In this document: positions 28,801 through 38,167 of the stretch, piece after piece
Layout of the letters: each line of letters opens with the position of its first letter
Numbering within the stretch: position 1 is the first letter of the stretch
Notes under the pieces: generated by a model
What the model saw: only the letters and a program-made list of their open reading frames with translations
The model's database searches: none
What the model was told of the DNA's origin: nothing
Program-made: the position numbers and the translations under genes
NCBI GenBank assembly: GCA_036850595.1
Contig: CM072159.1
Location: 1,850,529 to 1,914,528, forward strand
DNA: 64,000 nucleotides
From: Rhyacichthys aspro
Taxonomy: Eukaryota; Chordata; Actinopteri; Gobiiformes; Rhyacichthyidae
Direction: 5' to 3'

Positions 28801-29792
28801 TTGTGTGGAATATATTATACAAGTAGAGAAGGTAAGAGATTATCTGCCAATAATAATAATGAAGTAGGCTAATAAGTATTATAATTAATAATAATATAAT
28901 ATTATGTAAAGTAGGCTATGTAACATGAAGTGTAGAAACATAGCATGGTTTTTGGGCATTTGCGTGCGTCTGAGCCTTGCGTTCCAGTAACTGTTTTGAC
29001 CTCACAGACCCTGGTTTTAAACTGCATTTTTCTTTCAACTGCTGATTTAGAAATTAGCACTCAGCATGGGCAGAGTTCAGGTAGTGTGTAGTGTGAGCCA
29101 TGTTACCTCTGAGGATGCGATACGGCCTTAATGAGGGATATTCATAAATAATGATGTTGGGATGCTTTCCCTTCTCTCCTACAGCAAAGTAGTCCTTGTC
29201 TGGATGAGCCTAACAAAAGACATTTTGATCAACAACATAAGATTTTTTCGAAACTAAAGCTGCACCATAATTAAATACTTCCTTGTAGTATTGTAGTCAA
29301 GACCAAGCCATGACTGAAGCCATGAATCCACATTGTATTGAGGCCAATACAAGGTCAAAACTTTCAGGGAGACCAGACAATTACAAGATCAATACACCTT
29401 TAGTGATCTGAGTTGCAATCCTTTGTCACTATTCCTTTGCCACCAAATTATTTTCAGTAATCCCTCAGTTTATTTATCCTTGATACTTTTTTAAAGCTTT
29501 TGTTTGTGGTGAGTTTTGTTCTTACTATGATGGCGCCAATTCCTCCGCCACTGAACGAGCGCAGGTATGTCTGCTTCTTAGAGACCATGTCCTGCAGCAC
29601 CAGGAAGTTTCCTGCAATGTATGCCAGAGTCTGTTCGTCCAAAAGCTGCAGGTTGGACCTGCGTTTACAGTCATAACCAAAAGAGTGACTGGCAGCATCC
29701 AGTTAAAGATTCAGATGTTCTTCATAGATTGCTGATCATTAGTGAGGTCTATTAGTGAGGTCATTTTTACTCACGCAGATAACTAATCCTGT

Positions 29793-29874
<82 letters not shown>

Positions 29875-30453
29875 AGTGATGTTGTCTCCAGTAAAGGATA
29901 CGACAGTTGCAGCAGATTATGTGGGATGTCAGATTCAGGGGAGATGGTCGCTTTAGAGACCAGTTTCTCGTAGTCGTAGTACATGTCAACAGGAAGCTCT
30001 CTGACTGGAGCCACTTCCTGCTTTGTCTCTGACCCTGAAACCAACGGACAGGTGAATTACACAGGTGCATTCGAGTTATGCTTTACAAAGCTAATTATAT
30101 GTAGTTATTGTTTGTTTAGTAACTATAATACACTGTTATAATCTCAGGTCACAACATAATTATTGTCAAACCTGATCATCTACATTAATTCTGAAAGACA
30201 GCATTCAGTGTTCAGAAGGCAATAATGTAAAAGTAAAATGACTCATCTTCAGTCTTTTTACTTATACTAAAATACATTATCATGGTTATGGCTGTGTAAA
30301 TCCTTGAAGGCCACACATATGTTGGTCATGGCCTCAAAGCCACACATTACTATGCACACGGCAACATGTAACACACTTACCTTGAGATGCTTCCTCTTCT
30401 TCTGTCTGAGCATCAGCTTCTTCACTCACATCCGCCTCGTTTTCATCGAACAT
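2032..30453 (-). CDS. cfap44: CFAP44 (WDR52), cilia- and flagella-associated WD-repeat protein; first 19 coding exons, C-terminus off window
   Basis: CFAP44 works with CFAP43 in the tether/tetherhead complex that links inner dynein arm f to axonemal doublets; human loss causes malformed sperm flagella (family knowledge). Exons read from sequence, 5' to 3': 30381-30453, 29902-30034, 29526-29688, 29107-29209, 27901-28117, 27701-27815, 27080-27244, 26642-26797, 26503-26550, 24353-24452, 23717-23811, 16188-16397, 15763-15873, 15534-15686, 14675-14878, 13968-14110, 10624-10897, 6662-6717, 2032-2194. All have AG acceptors and GT donors, all phases match, and they total 2682 nt (894 codons) with no stop. 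The start ATG (cat, 30451-30453) opens an acidic N-terminus. WD-type strand ends (TLWDW, KFWK, LLLWDG, GWDF, VFDF, ILDV) fall between about residues 210 and 490. The human protein is about 1850 aa, so roughly half is present. No intact stop or 3' end is seen. Confidence 0.9.
2372..2566. repeat. Degenerate CTGGT-rich minisatellite
   Basis: About 195 bases dominated by variants of tcctggt/ctggtct. On the other strand it reads as accaggac-type words, the same vocabulary as the repeat at 15905-16172. Period is irregular. Confidence 0.6.
2946..3698. mobile_element. Non-autonomous TIR DNA element, 753 bp
   Basis: The first 21 bases, taccgtattttccggactat plus a, are matched exactly in inverse orientation at the right end (3678-3698). 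Taking TA as the target duplication leaves CCGTATTTTCC...GGAAAATACGG, as in Tc1/mariner-type insertions. A second subterminal copy of the motif (cggcttatagtccgg, near 3592) lies inside. No transposase frame. A related fragment lies at 28210-28440. Confidence 0.75.
4030..4944 (+). mobile_element. TTAA-flanked DNA element with a P2X7-like spliced reading frame
   Basis: TTAA occurs at 4030-4033 and 4941-4944. Between them, the ends agatcctatattacacta and (inverted) aggtcccatattatgcta form imperfect terminal repeats. TTAA duplications are typical of Kolobok and piggyBac superfamilies. Inside is a short two-exon frame: ATG at 4319, exon 4319-4434, donor gtaaat, acceptor tatag, exon 4515-4629, donor gtaagt. 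Confidence 0.7.
4319..4629 (+). pseudogene. P2X7 C-terminal-like (zinc 'ballast'-type) domain fragment carried by a transposon
   Basis: Exon 4319-4434 reads MALRVTEPYIFDPKSDSEFE and ends in phase 2. Exon 4515-4629 continues WCTCGNDRTMPTEVENVCC, with the Cys/Trp pattern WCxCG...MPT...E..CC seen in the P2X7 cytoplasmic domain and in many fish predicted proteins that have this domain alone. A donor (gtaagt) follows at 4630, but no continuing exon was recognised before the element ends. Truncated; function not inferred. Confidence 0.5.
5628..6334 (-). mobile_element. hAT element remnant with BED zinc-finger fragment
   Basis: Ends are rich in gatcgg/ccgatca words (left near 5632, right ccgatcatgatcggtgcctt near 6301). 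On the minus strand, 6018-6266 reads SGKKPKTYNTTNLIRHLKAS H, the second half of a BED finger common in hAT (ZBED) transposases. The frame is short and broken. A second copy lies at 34622-35345. Confidence 0.65.
6335..6530 (-). repeat. Short interspersed repeat fragment
   Basis: Contains cactcagagcgctctacagt and ccattcacccattcactca, the same family words as the repeat at 33078-33195. Widespread fish-type SINE-like repeat; clade not assigned. Confidence 0.45.
8279..9965 (-). mobile_element. hAT element with BED zinc finger, inserted in the L1 remnant
   Basis: Left end agggatgggtattttcc and right end (inverted) taggggtgtgcacaaatagt are hAT-type termini. GTATAAATT on the left and GTATAATT on the right look like a decayed target duplication. 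Minus strand 8487-8816 encodes SKRSKVWNYFEQ, VCKIC and a downstream His, a BED finger. The rest of the transposase is missing and the interior is occupied by a second element (8866-9486). Confidence 0.7.
8866..9486 (+). mobile_element. Tigger/pogo-like element nested in the hAT element
   Basis: Right end (inverted) tacagtggtcccttgtttat and cgcggggttacgttc, with left gttgtccctcactataatgc, resemble Tigger-type termini. An ATG at 9209 begins MSTKRSAPTKAPV...PKRQRKML, the start of a Tigger-like transposase; it breaks off within about 25 codons. Non-autonomous remnant. Confidence 0.6.
11216..11740 (-). mobile_element. LINE 3' fragment (L2/Rex1-like reverse transcriptase tail)
   Basis: Minus strand 11409-11735 reads LHWLPVTQRIDFKTGLLVYK, then KYICDMLEPYEP and FHFYAAKIWNSLPEDVR, the C-terminal block of a common fish LINE. 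It is followed by the 3' UTR words caattcaaagtgctttacag. Truncated at its 5' side, intact to the 3' end, as usual for LINE insertions. Confidence 0.75.
12165..12345. repeat. 'Acttggactcg' repeat, copy 1 (hAT-type end)
   Basis: Shares gacttgggacttgactta and cttggactcaagttgcactt with the copy at 16594-16765. Too short and diverged to define both ends. Confidence 0.5.
12640..13090 (+). mobile_element. hAT element remnant with broken BED zinc finger
   Basis: The left end gtgtgggaatcgaaaaacag resembles fish hAT termini. Plus strand 12925-13000 can be read VCNNCCCYFVKDANTHNMI followed by a stop and H, a degraded BED finger. The right end was not found. Confidence 0.45.
13480..13900 (+). mobile_element. 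LINE reverse-transcriptase fragment
   Basis: Contains a degenerate TIKGVDIEVVQT followed by dCKLYWS-like and KSRAGSSSS-like text after frameshifts. It corresponds to the block ISGMEVEVVRTYKYLG...LKKGRSRLYFLRRL of the LINE at 51180-53090. Heavily decayed. Confidence 0.5.
13968..16397 (-). CDS. cfap44: CFAP44 exons 12-16: second WD region and charged linker (residues 457-730)
   Basis: Exon 12 (16188-16397): NRGGGQLVVGFEDGVVRILD, then HSTRVTAVAYERNGEILATA. Exon 13 (15763-15873): CTVFFFSAGEKYSPIGFIH and ALEWSPHSH. Exon 14 (15534-15686): ENRLLVLCQNGHVIEV and FRFKSIKSRIK, with the unusual donor AAG|gtctgg chosen because it keeps the conserved FRFKSIKSRI block and the phase. Exon 15 (14675-14878): Lys/Glu/Arg-rich RQEEIARRQAVKEKKRKES, then PLYCGFYSQPGRFWLSM. 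Exon 16 (13968-14110): GGYDSGFLYHCEFSEK, ending in phase 2 at TTCAG|gtagat. The 14879-15533 intron shows nothing but A/T-rich sequence. Confidence 0.88.
15905..16172. repeat. Degenerate 'ggactaaaccaggac' minisatellite
   Basis: Repeated variants of ccaggactaaa / aagtaaaccagg over about 270 bases, ending at CFAP44 exon 12. It is the reverse-complement vocabulary of the repeat at 2372-2566. Confidence 0.65.
16594..16765. repeat. 'Acttggactcg' repeat, copy 2 (hAT-type end)
   Basis: Starts cagagatggggactcgtt, close to the CAGGGGTGGG-type hAT end, followed by gacttgggctcgagtcgca. Its right side is cut by the array that starts at 16771. Confidence 0.5.
16771..16895. repeat. 57-bp tandem duplication at the left end of the array, followed by (ATT)n
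   Basis: ttaggcccgagccggcggta begins at 16771 and again at 16828, each followed by ggccgggagggcctattata and tgtatgcgtccg. The second copy runs into an ATT microsatellite. Confidence 0.85.
16771..23530 (+). mobile_element. Helentron-like element block: two head-to-tail elements made of ~790-bp tandem units
   Basis: The marker cattgggcctatgg recurs seven times at a spacing of about 780-791 bases (about 17066, 17856, 18647, 19438, 20229, 21014, 21793), with two more diverged units to 23.3 kb. A complete 3' module with hairpin gccgcttgcggc then tttaatt occurs twice (about 20690-20834 and 23330-23527). A 5' module (ctgctctttgagcgcaaatt) occurs twice (about 16910 and 20855). Thus two elements abut tail to head at about 20835, inside an (ATT)n tract. 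A 3' hairpin just before the end plus ATT-rich target is Helentron/Helitron-like. No Rep/helicase frame is present. Open frames of 60-100 aa here are by-products of repeated DNA. Confidence 0.6.
23648..23668. repeat. Short (TA)n microsatellite
   Basis: About ten TA repeats next to CFAP44 exon 11, on the 3' side. Confidence 0.8.
23717..24452 (-). CDS. cfap44: CFAP44 exons 10-11 (residues 392-456)
   Basis: Exon 10 (24353-24452) encodes TPDPECLFLFHCGAIQGMD and SHLMATTALD. Exon 11 (23717-23811) begins with the WD-type strand SVKVFDF and carries RRFTQGGTSLCWDPP. The exon 11 donor is taken as gttagt at 23716 downwards, the better match to consensus; an alternative two codons shorter (gtggtt) is also in phase. 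The intron between them (23812-24352) is ordinary A/T-rich sequence with no recognisable repeat. The intron after exon 11 is 7.3 kb and filled almost entirely by a tandem repeat array. Confidence 0.87.
24517..24800 (+). mobile_element. tRNA-derived SINE
   Basis: The head contains a polymerase III A-box-like tagctcagtaggta and a B-box-like ggctccaatcc with plausible spacing, then the fish-SINE body gtccctgggcaagacacctc. It ends near ttgtgaagtgctttgagtg. It lacks a clean tRNA fold, so it is not called a tRNA gene. Confidence 0.65.
24830..26240 (+). mobile_element. Decayed LINE, nearly through to its 3' end
   Basis: Fragments in changing frames: PEVRDAIKLKEFYWALLACG (about 25035-25095), STAEIVGKWKEYFG (about 25290-25345), an AFxHVP-like segment after LCFVDLEKAFG (about 25780-25815), and RLLPPDKQKKMDG at the end (26190-26235). 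This order (linker, RT, 3' tail agaagatggatgg) is a common fish non-LTR retrotransposon. Clade not assigned. Many frameshifts. A second 3' fragment is at 43410-43865. Confidence 0.7.
26503..28117 (-). CDS. cfap44: CFAP44 exons 5-9: first WD40 propeller core (residues 158-391)
   Basis: Exon 5 (27901-28117) carries AYSCLDFSGDGKLLASVG and a WD strand TLWDWRQEE, then SQDVYKVSFSPHNPGLLTSS. Exon 6 (27701-27815) begins KFWKMVNTFTGLK and ends at the donor gtgtat. Exon 7 (27080-27244) has SGSDWGNLLLWDG and EGQLMTIGSDGAVR. Exon 8 (26642-26797) starts GWDFESID. Exon 9 (26503-26550) is a 48-bp exon encoding DAMGAIWKLDLSFTHT. Alternating SGSDxG / LWD patterns are typical of WD40 blades. Between exons 7 and 6 (27245-27700), exons 8 and 7 (26798-27079), and exons 9 and 8 I see only A/T-rich intron. 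Confidence 0.9.
28210..28440. repeat. Partial copy of the 2946-3698 element
   Basis: Shares acttttttcccacgctttga and ggtttcagtgtgcaggaggg with the interior of the 753-bp TIR element. Its terminal repeats are missing. Confidence 0.55.
29107..30453 (-). CDS. cfap44: CFAP44 exons 1-4: acidic N-terminus and first conserved block (residues 1-157)
   Basis: Exon 1 (30381-30453) encodes a Glu/Asp-rich leader beginning MFDENEADVSEE and ends one base into a Gly codon. Exon 2 (29902-30034) carries DMYYDYEKLVSKATISPES and ends in phase 2 at TC|gtatcc, just before a (TA)n microsatellite in the intron. Exon 3 (29526-29688) starts at the acceptor gccag, not at a tempting internal one, because this restores the conserved SFGYDCKRRSNLQ segment and the right phase; it continues LLDEQTLAYIAGNFLVLQD. 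Exon 4 (29107-29209) encodes HPDKDYFAVGEKG and IIIYEYPSLRPYRILR. These blocks match my memory of vertebrate CFAP44 closely and are the strongest identity evidence. Confidence 0.9.
29795..29870. repeat. (TA)n microsatellite, about 38 units
   Basis: Uninterrupted TA run in the intron 31 bases beyond CFAP44 exon 2; likely length-polymorphic. Confidence 0.97.
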
Positions 30454-33002
30454 TTTGCCTTTAAATATACTGTTAACCGTAGGTTAAGCTAAAGCCCGTA
30501 TGTTATTAAATCTTTCGCCCGGTTTCTTCTGATAAAATGTCACTCAAAATTGCAGCATGTCTCTTTACAAAAGTATTTTAAGTGTAAACAAACGTGTTAT
30601 AAATACAAAACACTAGCTACAACAATTAAAGTATCTCTTTGGCTACAGGCTGTGTGCAATGAGATGAGTGAACTTTTCGTGAGCCCGTTTGACTGTTTGA
30701 GTTTAGATCCGTTGCTGCGCGACGACTTGCTTTCTCCTGCAAAGCCTGCTGGTTACTGTAGTTCATTCTCATGTTGTGCCTGTCCTGAAAAGCGTTTATT
30801 TTTAATGATAATTAAAGAATATCGATCGATATAACATTACGAATCACAGTTTATGCAACAAATAATGATAAATTCTAGTTCCTTAACAACGTTTTCCGAA
30901 CGTTTATCATACTTAATTACCGTTACAGCGAGCAAACTGTCGTAACCAGCGCGCTTTATGACACGTAAAGTGTGATGTTTGTAGGACAACCTTAAATATT
31001 CTATGAGGACAACGCGTGGGAAGGAGCCATGAACGTATAGAAGGAGCTGGAGCAACATATAAGAAGATAACGCATATGAGTTTCACAAAGAAAACGAGTT
31101 TAAATTTGGCTACAGGCTTGACATAAGCAGTCTTTCGGCTACACCTGCGAGAAACACATGTATATACAAGAAAAAAACTTGGATTATTTTAGGACCGGTG
31201 CTTCGTCTAACGCTGTTGAACTGAGATCTGGTGAATACACGTGTAGATTAGGAGCAACATACCTGATCTATCCTGGGCCTACACACATTGAGTAAGCTAG
31301 GACTAACATCACACATGTAGCTTTAACAAAAATATGTGAAGGCTTTGCATTACCTATGGCATACAACACAGCAATCACCTTACATACTTATTTTACATTG
31401 CACAGATAGGACTGCTTGTTTAGGTTCAGTATTATACTGCAGATAGGCACCACGTCGTTTTTAACCTGAAACTCATCAAATCCAATATGGTTGATCATTT
31501 GAGATTCTCTAGGACTACATCTGGTGCATTTTTGTTTAACATACATGTATTGCATTTGTCCACTTTTGTGTATGTGTGTGTCTTTTTTAAACATCCTTGT
31601 TCATGGTAATGAATATAAATGAAAAAAAAAAAGCAAGAACTAAGAACATCACACATACTCATACACATAGTATGCAAATTTTGAGAAGGTTTGCCAGAAA
31701 TGATTAAAATAATCTATGAAAAGCTGCCAAATAGAGTAGAACCGCTGTTCTTTATGTCTTATTAAAAAATTAAATTTCCTAATGTTAAAAAATAACTGCC
31801 TGTAATAAATCTAGTTTGACCTCGAGATACAATAGTTGGGAGCACTGTTTCTAATGGCATAGCTAAAATCTTTATCTCTTTAGCTAATCATTATTTTGTT
31901 ATTCATTCCATATTGTGGCCAGCCTTAAGGCACACCTGTGCAATAATCATGCTGTCTTATCAGCATCTTGATATGTCACACTTGTGAGGAGGATAGATTA
32001 TCTTGGCAAAGGAGAAGTGCTCAGTAACACAGAATTGTGAAAAATGGGGGCAAAAACAAAAGTGTTGCATTTATATTTATGAGTATTGTGTTACACATAC
32101 TAAACATAATAAATCACACAAACAAGTTTCCATTTGATTCTTTTATTATTTTACATCCCAGCAGAAGAGAGTGTAGCATCTCCTCTCAATTGCGTTTTTT
32201 CTCACGGTTTACGCTCGTCAGCATGAGGCTTTTGGGTGCCATATGTGAGTAAATTGTTTGCATGGCATTTTATTTCAGCCAACATTTATAACCACCAGCA
32301 CACGTTAGCTCCTTTGGCACCCCAATTATACCGATTGGTTTTATTAAGAATCTAATATTAATATAGATTCAAATCAATCTTTTCTGCAATTATAGGATCT
32401 TTTTACTCTTAAAATAATAAGATTTAAATCTACATGAGGGAGTAAAGCATTGCAGTACTGCATCATCAACCTCAATTTTGTCTAATCACAAAATATTGTA
32501 TTATGTTTAGAACAAATAAACTTAGTCTTGAGAAAATAATTCCAGTCAATATTATAAAACTAGTCTAATCACAGTAATGTTCTGGCTTTACATGAACTAC
32601 TTTTAGTAAATTATAACCATTTTACTGTCTTAGTAAACAGTTAAAACAATGCCACCACATCTTTTTATACGAGATTGCACTTCCCCAGATCTCCACAGAT
32701 GAACGTAGAAATATTCCTTAACATCCAAAATAAATAGGACTTTTACATCTCATTTTGAGACTGGTTTTACCTGCTTTAGTAACTCTTTACCAAAAAGCTG
32801 GAAAAAGCCTTAAGGGCAGTTAGCATAGCTGCTAAGATAAATTGCTAATAAAGTCTTAAGCAAACATAAAATTAGGATTTTACCCACCAAAAAAGAATGG
32901 AGGCAAGCTTCTTGGATGGTCTGTTAATGAAGGGCACATAATACTACAGAAAAATAACTCAGTAGTTTTATGCAAAACTTCTCTGAGGAGCAAAGGCCCT
33001 CA

Positions 33003-33004
<2 letters not shown>

Positions 33005-33077
<73 letters not shown>
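33005..33077. repeat. (ATA)n microsatellite, about 24 units
   Basis: Perfect trinucleotide run, directly followed by a SINE-like repeat, as expected if it is the repeat's tail. Confidence 0.97.
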
Positions 33078-33078
<1 letters not shown>

Positions 33079-33195
33079 GGTTAGATTTTATGTAGCACTT
33101 TTCAAGGCACTCAAAGCACTTTACAATTGGGTCCATTATTCATTCATTCCACAGTCACACAGTAACACACTGTGGACTGTGGCACTGGTGCATTA
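33078..33195. repeat. SINE-like interspersed repeat fragment
   Basis: gttagattttatgtagcact, then cactcaaagcactttaca and attcattcattccacagtca. Same family as 6335-6530 in opposite or equivalent context. Confidence 0.5.
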
Positions 33196-34621
33196 TTGTA
33201 ACTGGTATGGGAGGAGTTACATAAAAAAAGGGGGGAGATGTCATATAGTGATGTAAACACGAGCGCACTGTGTACAACACTTTTATGTCACTTTTTTGCT
33301 TTACTTGACTATTCTGGTGTACTGTAGTAAGTGTTTTTATGCCCGCCTTGTTAATGCCTTGTTGTGTTACAATAAATGCTTGTTCTAATAGTAAAACTAC
33401 CACTCGATCATTCTACAGTCATCACATTGGAAAAATGTTACAGAGGTCCTAATGGTTAGGAGACTGTTGGGGTCAGGACCAATGTTGATTGATGTTTCAA
33501 GTACAGCGCTGTGAGAGGCTGTTCATAGCAGTGACCACCAGATGGCAATACATACAAACATTTATCTGCATTCTCATTTAACCTTTTTGTTGACAAACTT
33601 ACCATTTTAACACAATTTACAGTCATGTACAAATCACAAAAAATACACATATGAGTCAGACTAAAGAGTGCATTGTATTCTCAAGAGGAAAGAAGTTGAA
33701 TTGAATTGATTATGTGACAGTGATTATGTGCAGAACAAGCTCCAGAAAAGTTATATTGTGACTTCAGCATTTTTGGAGAGCAACCTTTTGCAATAGCAGA
33801 CAGTGTTACACTCTCATCTATTTACAGTACATAGCCTACATTCTATATTCTATTCATCAGTTTTTTCTTCCACATACAGTTTGCTCTCCTGATAATTTAA
33901 TCATACAGGAAAACATGTTTTCTTACTTTTATTACCTGTTGCAACAAGCCACTGAAGCTGTTCAAGCAGACTGGTGTCAAATGCACTGTTACATTTGTGT
34001 TTAGTAATAATTTTAATATTTTATACTTATGAAACATTATCAACATTTAGATTGATATTCAAGAGAATATAGATAGAGGATACAGTACAGAAAACATTAT
34101 GGCAGCAAATCATTAGACCTGCTACTCGGTCTTCCTGGAGAGTTACTATTAGAAGCTGGAGTGCTCTATAAGGTACAAAGACGTACAGGAGAAATCATCG
34201 ATTATTCCTGAAGAAGGTCTAAGTCAACATACAGAAAAAAGAGATATAGGGATTTCACAAGTATTTACTGTCAGTTGGGAATGATTTAATAATGCTGGGG
34301 CTGACTCAAATGCAACTGCTGCTATATATGCAAAGAGGGGCAAAAGGAAATATAAAACAATGACATTGGCATCTCAGAGGAGTTTTTTACACATGTCCCA
34401 TGTCCTTGGCCTCATAATGAAGAATAGGTAAACCATATAAATGCCTGTAATGACTAGGTTCAGCCTCTTCTAGACTAGATATGGTTTGCCACATGTTGGA
34501 CATGCTAAATATTCTCTCCCATGACTGTAATGGAGCAGTAGTCAATTGAAAAGGTCTTCCCAAGTCATGAACATGTCTATAAATAATAATAAAAAAAGCA
34601 AATAATGCTGACAGTCGACAT

Positions 34622-35345
34622 TAAGGGTGCTGCAATCAGGATTTTTGAGGCCGATCACTGATGACTGAAATCAGCTGATACCGATCACAGATCATGGGTT
34701 CTATTATATTATGTACCTAAATAAATTTACTGCCCCTAAAAACACAGAAGCATAAATATTAATTATTAGAGGGTGGTAAAACTAAAGGATTAATCAACTG
34801 ACAATGATTTCTTTTCCTTTATTTATTTACTTTTTTAGATTTGTATTCAGTAAGAGCAGTAAGTTTTTGCTCACAAAAACCACATGCAACTTGTGCCTTA
34901 TTCTGGCTACATCCAACGAGCCAAAGTCAGCCCTTACCTTTACTTCATTGAACTTTAAATTAAAGAACAAATAACAGGCACACACTGGAGTGCTACATAA
35001 ACCAGAAAAGAAAACAGACTATGCCATACGGTTGCTGTCGTTGCAGAGTTTGTAACAGCGAGAGCTGTGTGAGGGCCATCAGTGCTGCAGAGCTGCTCCG
35101 CTCAGCCTTAGTGCCAGCTTATATAGTATGTTAAAAAGTACTATAGTAAACATACTATAGTATGTTTTTGGTTGCTTTACTCCACAAGGGAATTCCTAAT
35201 GTTGCAAACTGTGTTGTTGCAAGTTTAATGTCTTGCAGAGACACCTAAAAAAAAACGCCAGACCTGAGATGCAATTTGTGTATTAAACAAGTGAAAGTCT
35301 CACGTGTGTTGCGCCATTTGATCAGACCGGCTGAGAATGTTGACT
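34622..35345. mobile_element. hAT element remnant, second copy of the 5628-6334 family
   Basis: Matches copy 1 over tctattatattatgtacct, cacagaagcataaat, and ccaaagtcagcccttacct. The middle differs by a block around 35115-35170 made of repeated actatagta words. No intact frame. Confidence 0.65.
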
Positions 35346-38136
35346 CACAAGGAGGCGGAGTAACAAAATGAAGCTGTGTTGTTCATAAAAGCAAGATGGC
35401 TTGTTGATAAAATCTACAGTTGGGCAGTTGAGCGTGACCTTTGCTGCATGGGGGGGTGAACAAGTGAACAAGTCGATGTCCTGCTCGGGTCATAAGGAGT
35501 CAGGGCCTGACGCTCTGTCTGTCTCTGAGTCAGATTAATGAGACTGTCAGCCTAAGCTAGAGCGTCCCTCCATCATCTGCAGCCTTAACATCAGGTCAGA
35601 CACCAGGCCGAGCCCAGACAGAGCAGGTCGAAGGTAAGGATGTGTCACATGATATTACACTCGTCTCAATACTGATACTGTATATACAGACTAGTGATGG
35701 CAGTTGGTTATTCTTGGCCATAAAAGCTGTCACATGTAACAAGTTTAGTTAAAGTGCTTTGTGAGCATTGTTATACAATGGTAAAAGATTGGACAAATCA
35801 AATTTTAGAATCTTTCATACAATAATGTGTACTAAGCCTTATCAAGATGGACTAATGCAATTTTGGTTACGCAATATTGAAAACATAGTATTGACTGATC
35901 ATTTCCATTTTGTTTAAGTATTTACAACCACATTTCACACAATACACCTCTGAGTTACTAAACAATTTTTTGTTTTCAATTTACACAATTTACAATTTAC
36001 ACAGGAAAATGTAACTGTGAAGAGCTTATTGCATATAGGCACATTTTGAAAAAGTAGTTTATAAAATACGCATGTGGCTAAATTGTATAATTAAATATGA
36101 GAAATTGACATGGCCTGTCATTTTTATGTTGGTGAACTACTAGAACAGGTGCATTGCAAAGGGATAGGCATACTGGCAATTGTCTAGGGCTCAAAGTGGA
36201 CAGGTGGGGCCCCAACAACGGCTGATTACATGTGTTTTTTGATGGTTTTATTCTAAATATCCACAGTTATTTCTGCTTAAACAATGGCTTACTGTTTTGC
36301 AATATTTAATGCATGGATTCTTAAGCAAAAATGTCTCATGTGCCTGAATTTGTGTGTTGAGCAGGGGTGGGATCTTTAGGAATCTTACGATTCAGTTCCA
36401 ATTCAGAGGATTTATACCTCTGGCGTGTAGTCACAGAAAGCATTCAATTGATTTGTTATGTTATTCATTTTAGTACTGTCTCTTCTTGTCTCCTTTGTCA
36501 TTTGGCATGTTTTTATGAGGGTTTTAAAATGCTGGGACACAACACAGCAGTTTTCATCTGCCCGATCTGTGATTGCTTCCAGATTAGACTCTTTAAACCC
36601 TGAGTAATTCTGCTGAAGGATGGACACACTCAGGCTCTGCTCAAACCACACACACTCATATAAACAGAAAGACACTGGCTGAATATCGAGTGTTTAATGG
36701 CTGGAGCACACGTCAGATTTAGTCACTCCACTTCTTGAATTTGCTAATGTTTTTTTAGTTTTTGTTTTTTCTCAATTGAGTTAAGGACGCACTCAGGGCT
36801 AAACTAATTCTTAACGCATAAAGGGTGGAGGAAATGATGTGTGTAAATGAAAATGATTGAATAAATCTACCCAATCATGATAAGTTGCCCGGGGAAAAAC
36901 GCAAAAATGAAATTCTCATCTCTGCATTTAACCCATCCAGTGGAGCAGAGCGCAGCTGCTCAGTGGGTGCCTGCAGACCCTCTCAGATCTTGTGTCAGTA
37001 CTTGGTAATGTTGCTAACAACTGATTGGAGACAACAAACTGAGCTCTGCTGGAGGAAAAGTACATTCAAACACCATACACTTTTTAAAAAAAATACATTT
37101 GACATGTTTTTTTGAAGGCATCAAAAGCTAATTTTGGATCAGAATCGGTGTGTGGCCAAGACAGAAGTCAACCAGCACCGTTTCTTTCATTTTTCTTTCA
37201 CCGTTTCTACATTTTTTCAGTGCATTTTTAGTAGCTTTAAAAAAAAGAGTTGCAACCCTTCAGGATCTTATTGGCTCATCACTAAAAATAATGGCATCAA
37301 TGTTCAGTGTCATTGATAAGATATAGCTACATATCTTTCCAAAGTACTTTTCATATGATCAAAATGTATCCATTTTTTATAACATTATCACAAAAATCAT
37401 GTTTAAAAACAGAATCCTGACTCATCCTCTGCCATCTTGGTGTCCGCTTCATGACATTCAAAAACGATGCTGTTACATCCAGATGATGTTTTAATTCATT
37501 AGAGGATGGCCTTTCGGTGCTGGAGAGAGAGGAAGGCAGCGCTGTTACTTTTCATCTGTCAACAGAAAGCTGCAGGAGAGTGATGGCCGGAGCTCAACAG
37601 ACTCCAGAAACTACACATTTTCATTTGTCTTCATTTCACTTCAACTTAACACTTGAGTCTTCCATTGCTTTTGTTAAATAGCAGACAGTTATGAAAAGGG
37701 ATGAAGTGATCACGTTGACACAAGATTCCATTGAGACAAGCTCTAATAGACAGCCATTTGAAACAAATCACAAAAGTAGAACTGAGAAATTTCTTCCTTT
37801 GCGATTCTCATGTATTTTGGTGCATCTGAATGTATTTGAACCTTATTTTGTGTGCACAAGGTATATGAATGATTGTTTTACCATTAGAAATTCAGCTTCC
37901 TTCTTGCTGTCAGTTGAGTCAGTGTTTCTATCCTCTATCTGGAATTTAAGCTGTTCCACAGAAGTTGAGCTGTTCAGTGTGAGTTTCCTCAGAGATCTGC
38001 CTTGATACTGAAAGCCCGAGGTTAAATCTTCACTAACCCCCTGATCCAGCTTCAGAGGACAGGGCCTAGTTCACTGTTCCCTAAATCTATACCTATACCT
38101 TGCTTCCACATTCCCCAATGATTGAACTCTGATCGT

Positions 38137-38167
38137 TTTATTTGGAAAAGTGGTTATGAAGGTTTAT
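38137..38167 (-). promoter_or_regulatory. Candidate whirlin polyadenylation signals
   Basis: Two AATAAA hexamers on the minus strand (seen as TTTATT at 38137-38142 and 38162-38167) lie about 0.6 kb beyond the whirlin stop. Such hexamers are common by chance in A/T-rich DNA, so this is a weak call. Confidence 0.25.

Noticed and set aside
29739..30070. Reading frames ending in long Ile-Tyr runs
   Set aside because: They are (TA)n microsatellite read through from CFAP44 exon 2.
35460..35640. Possible plus-strand 5' UTR exon ending at gaaggtaagg
   Set aside because: A good donor-like site follows GC-richer sequence, but there is no ATG exon or downstream coding exon to connect it with.
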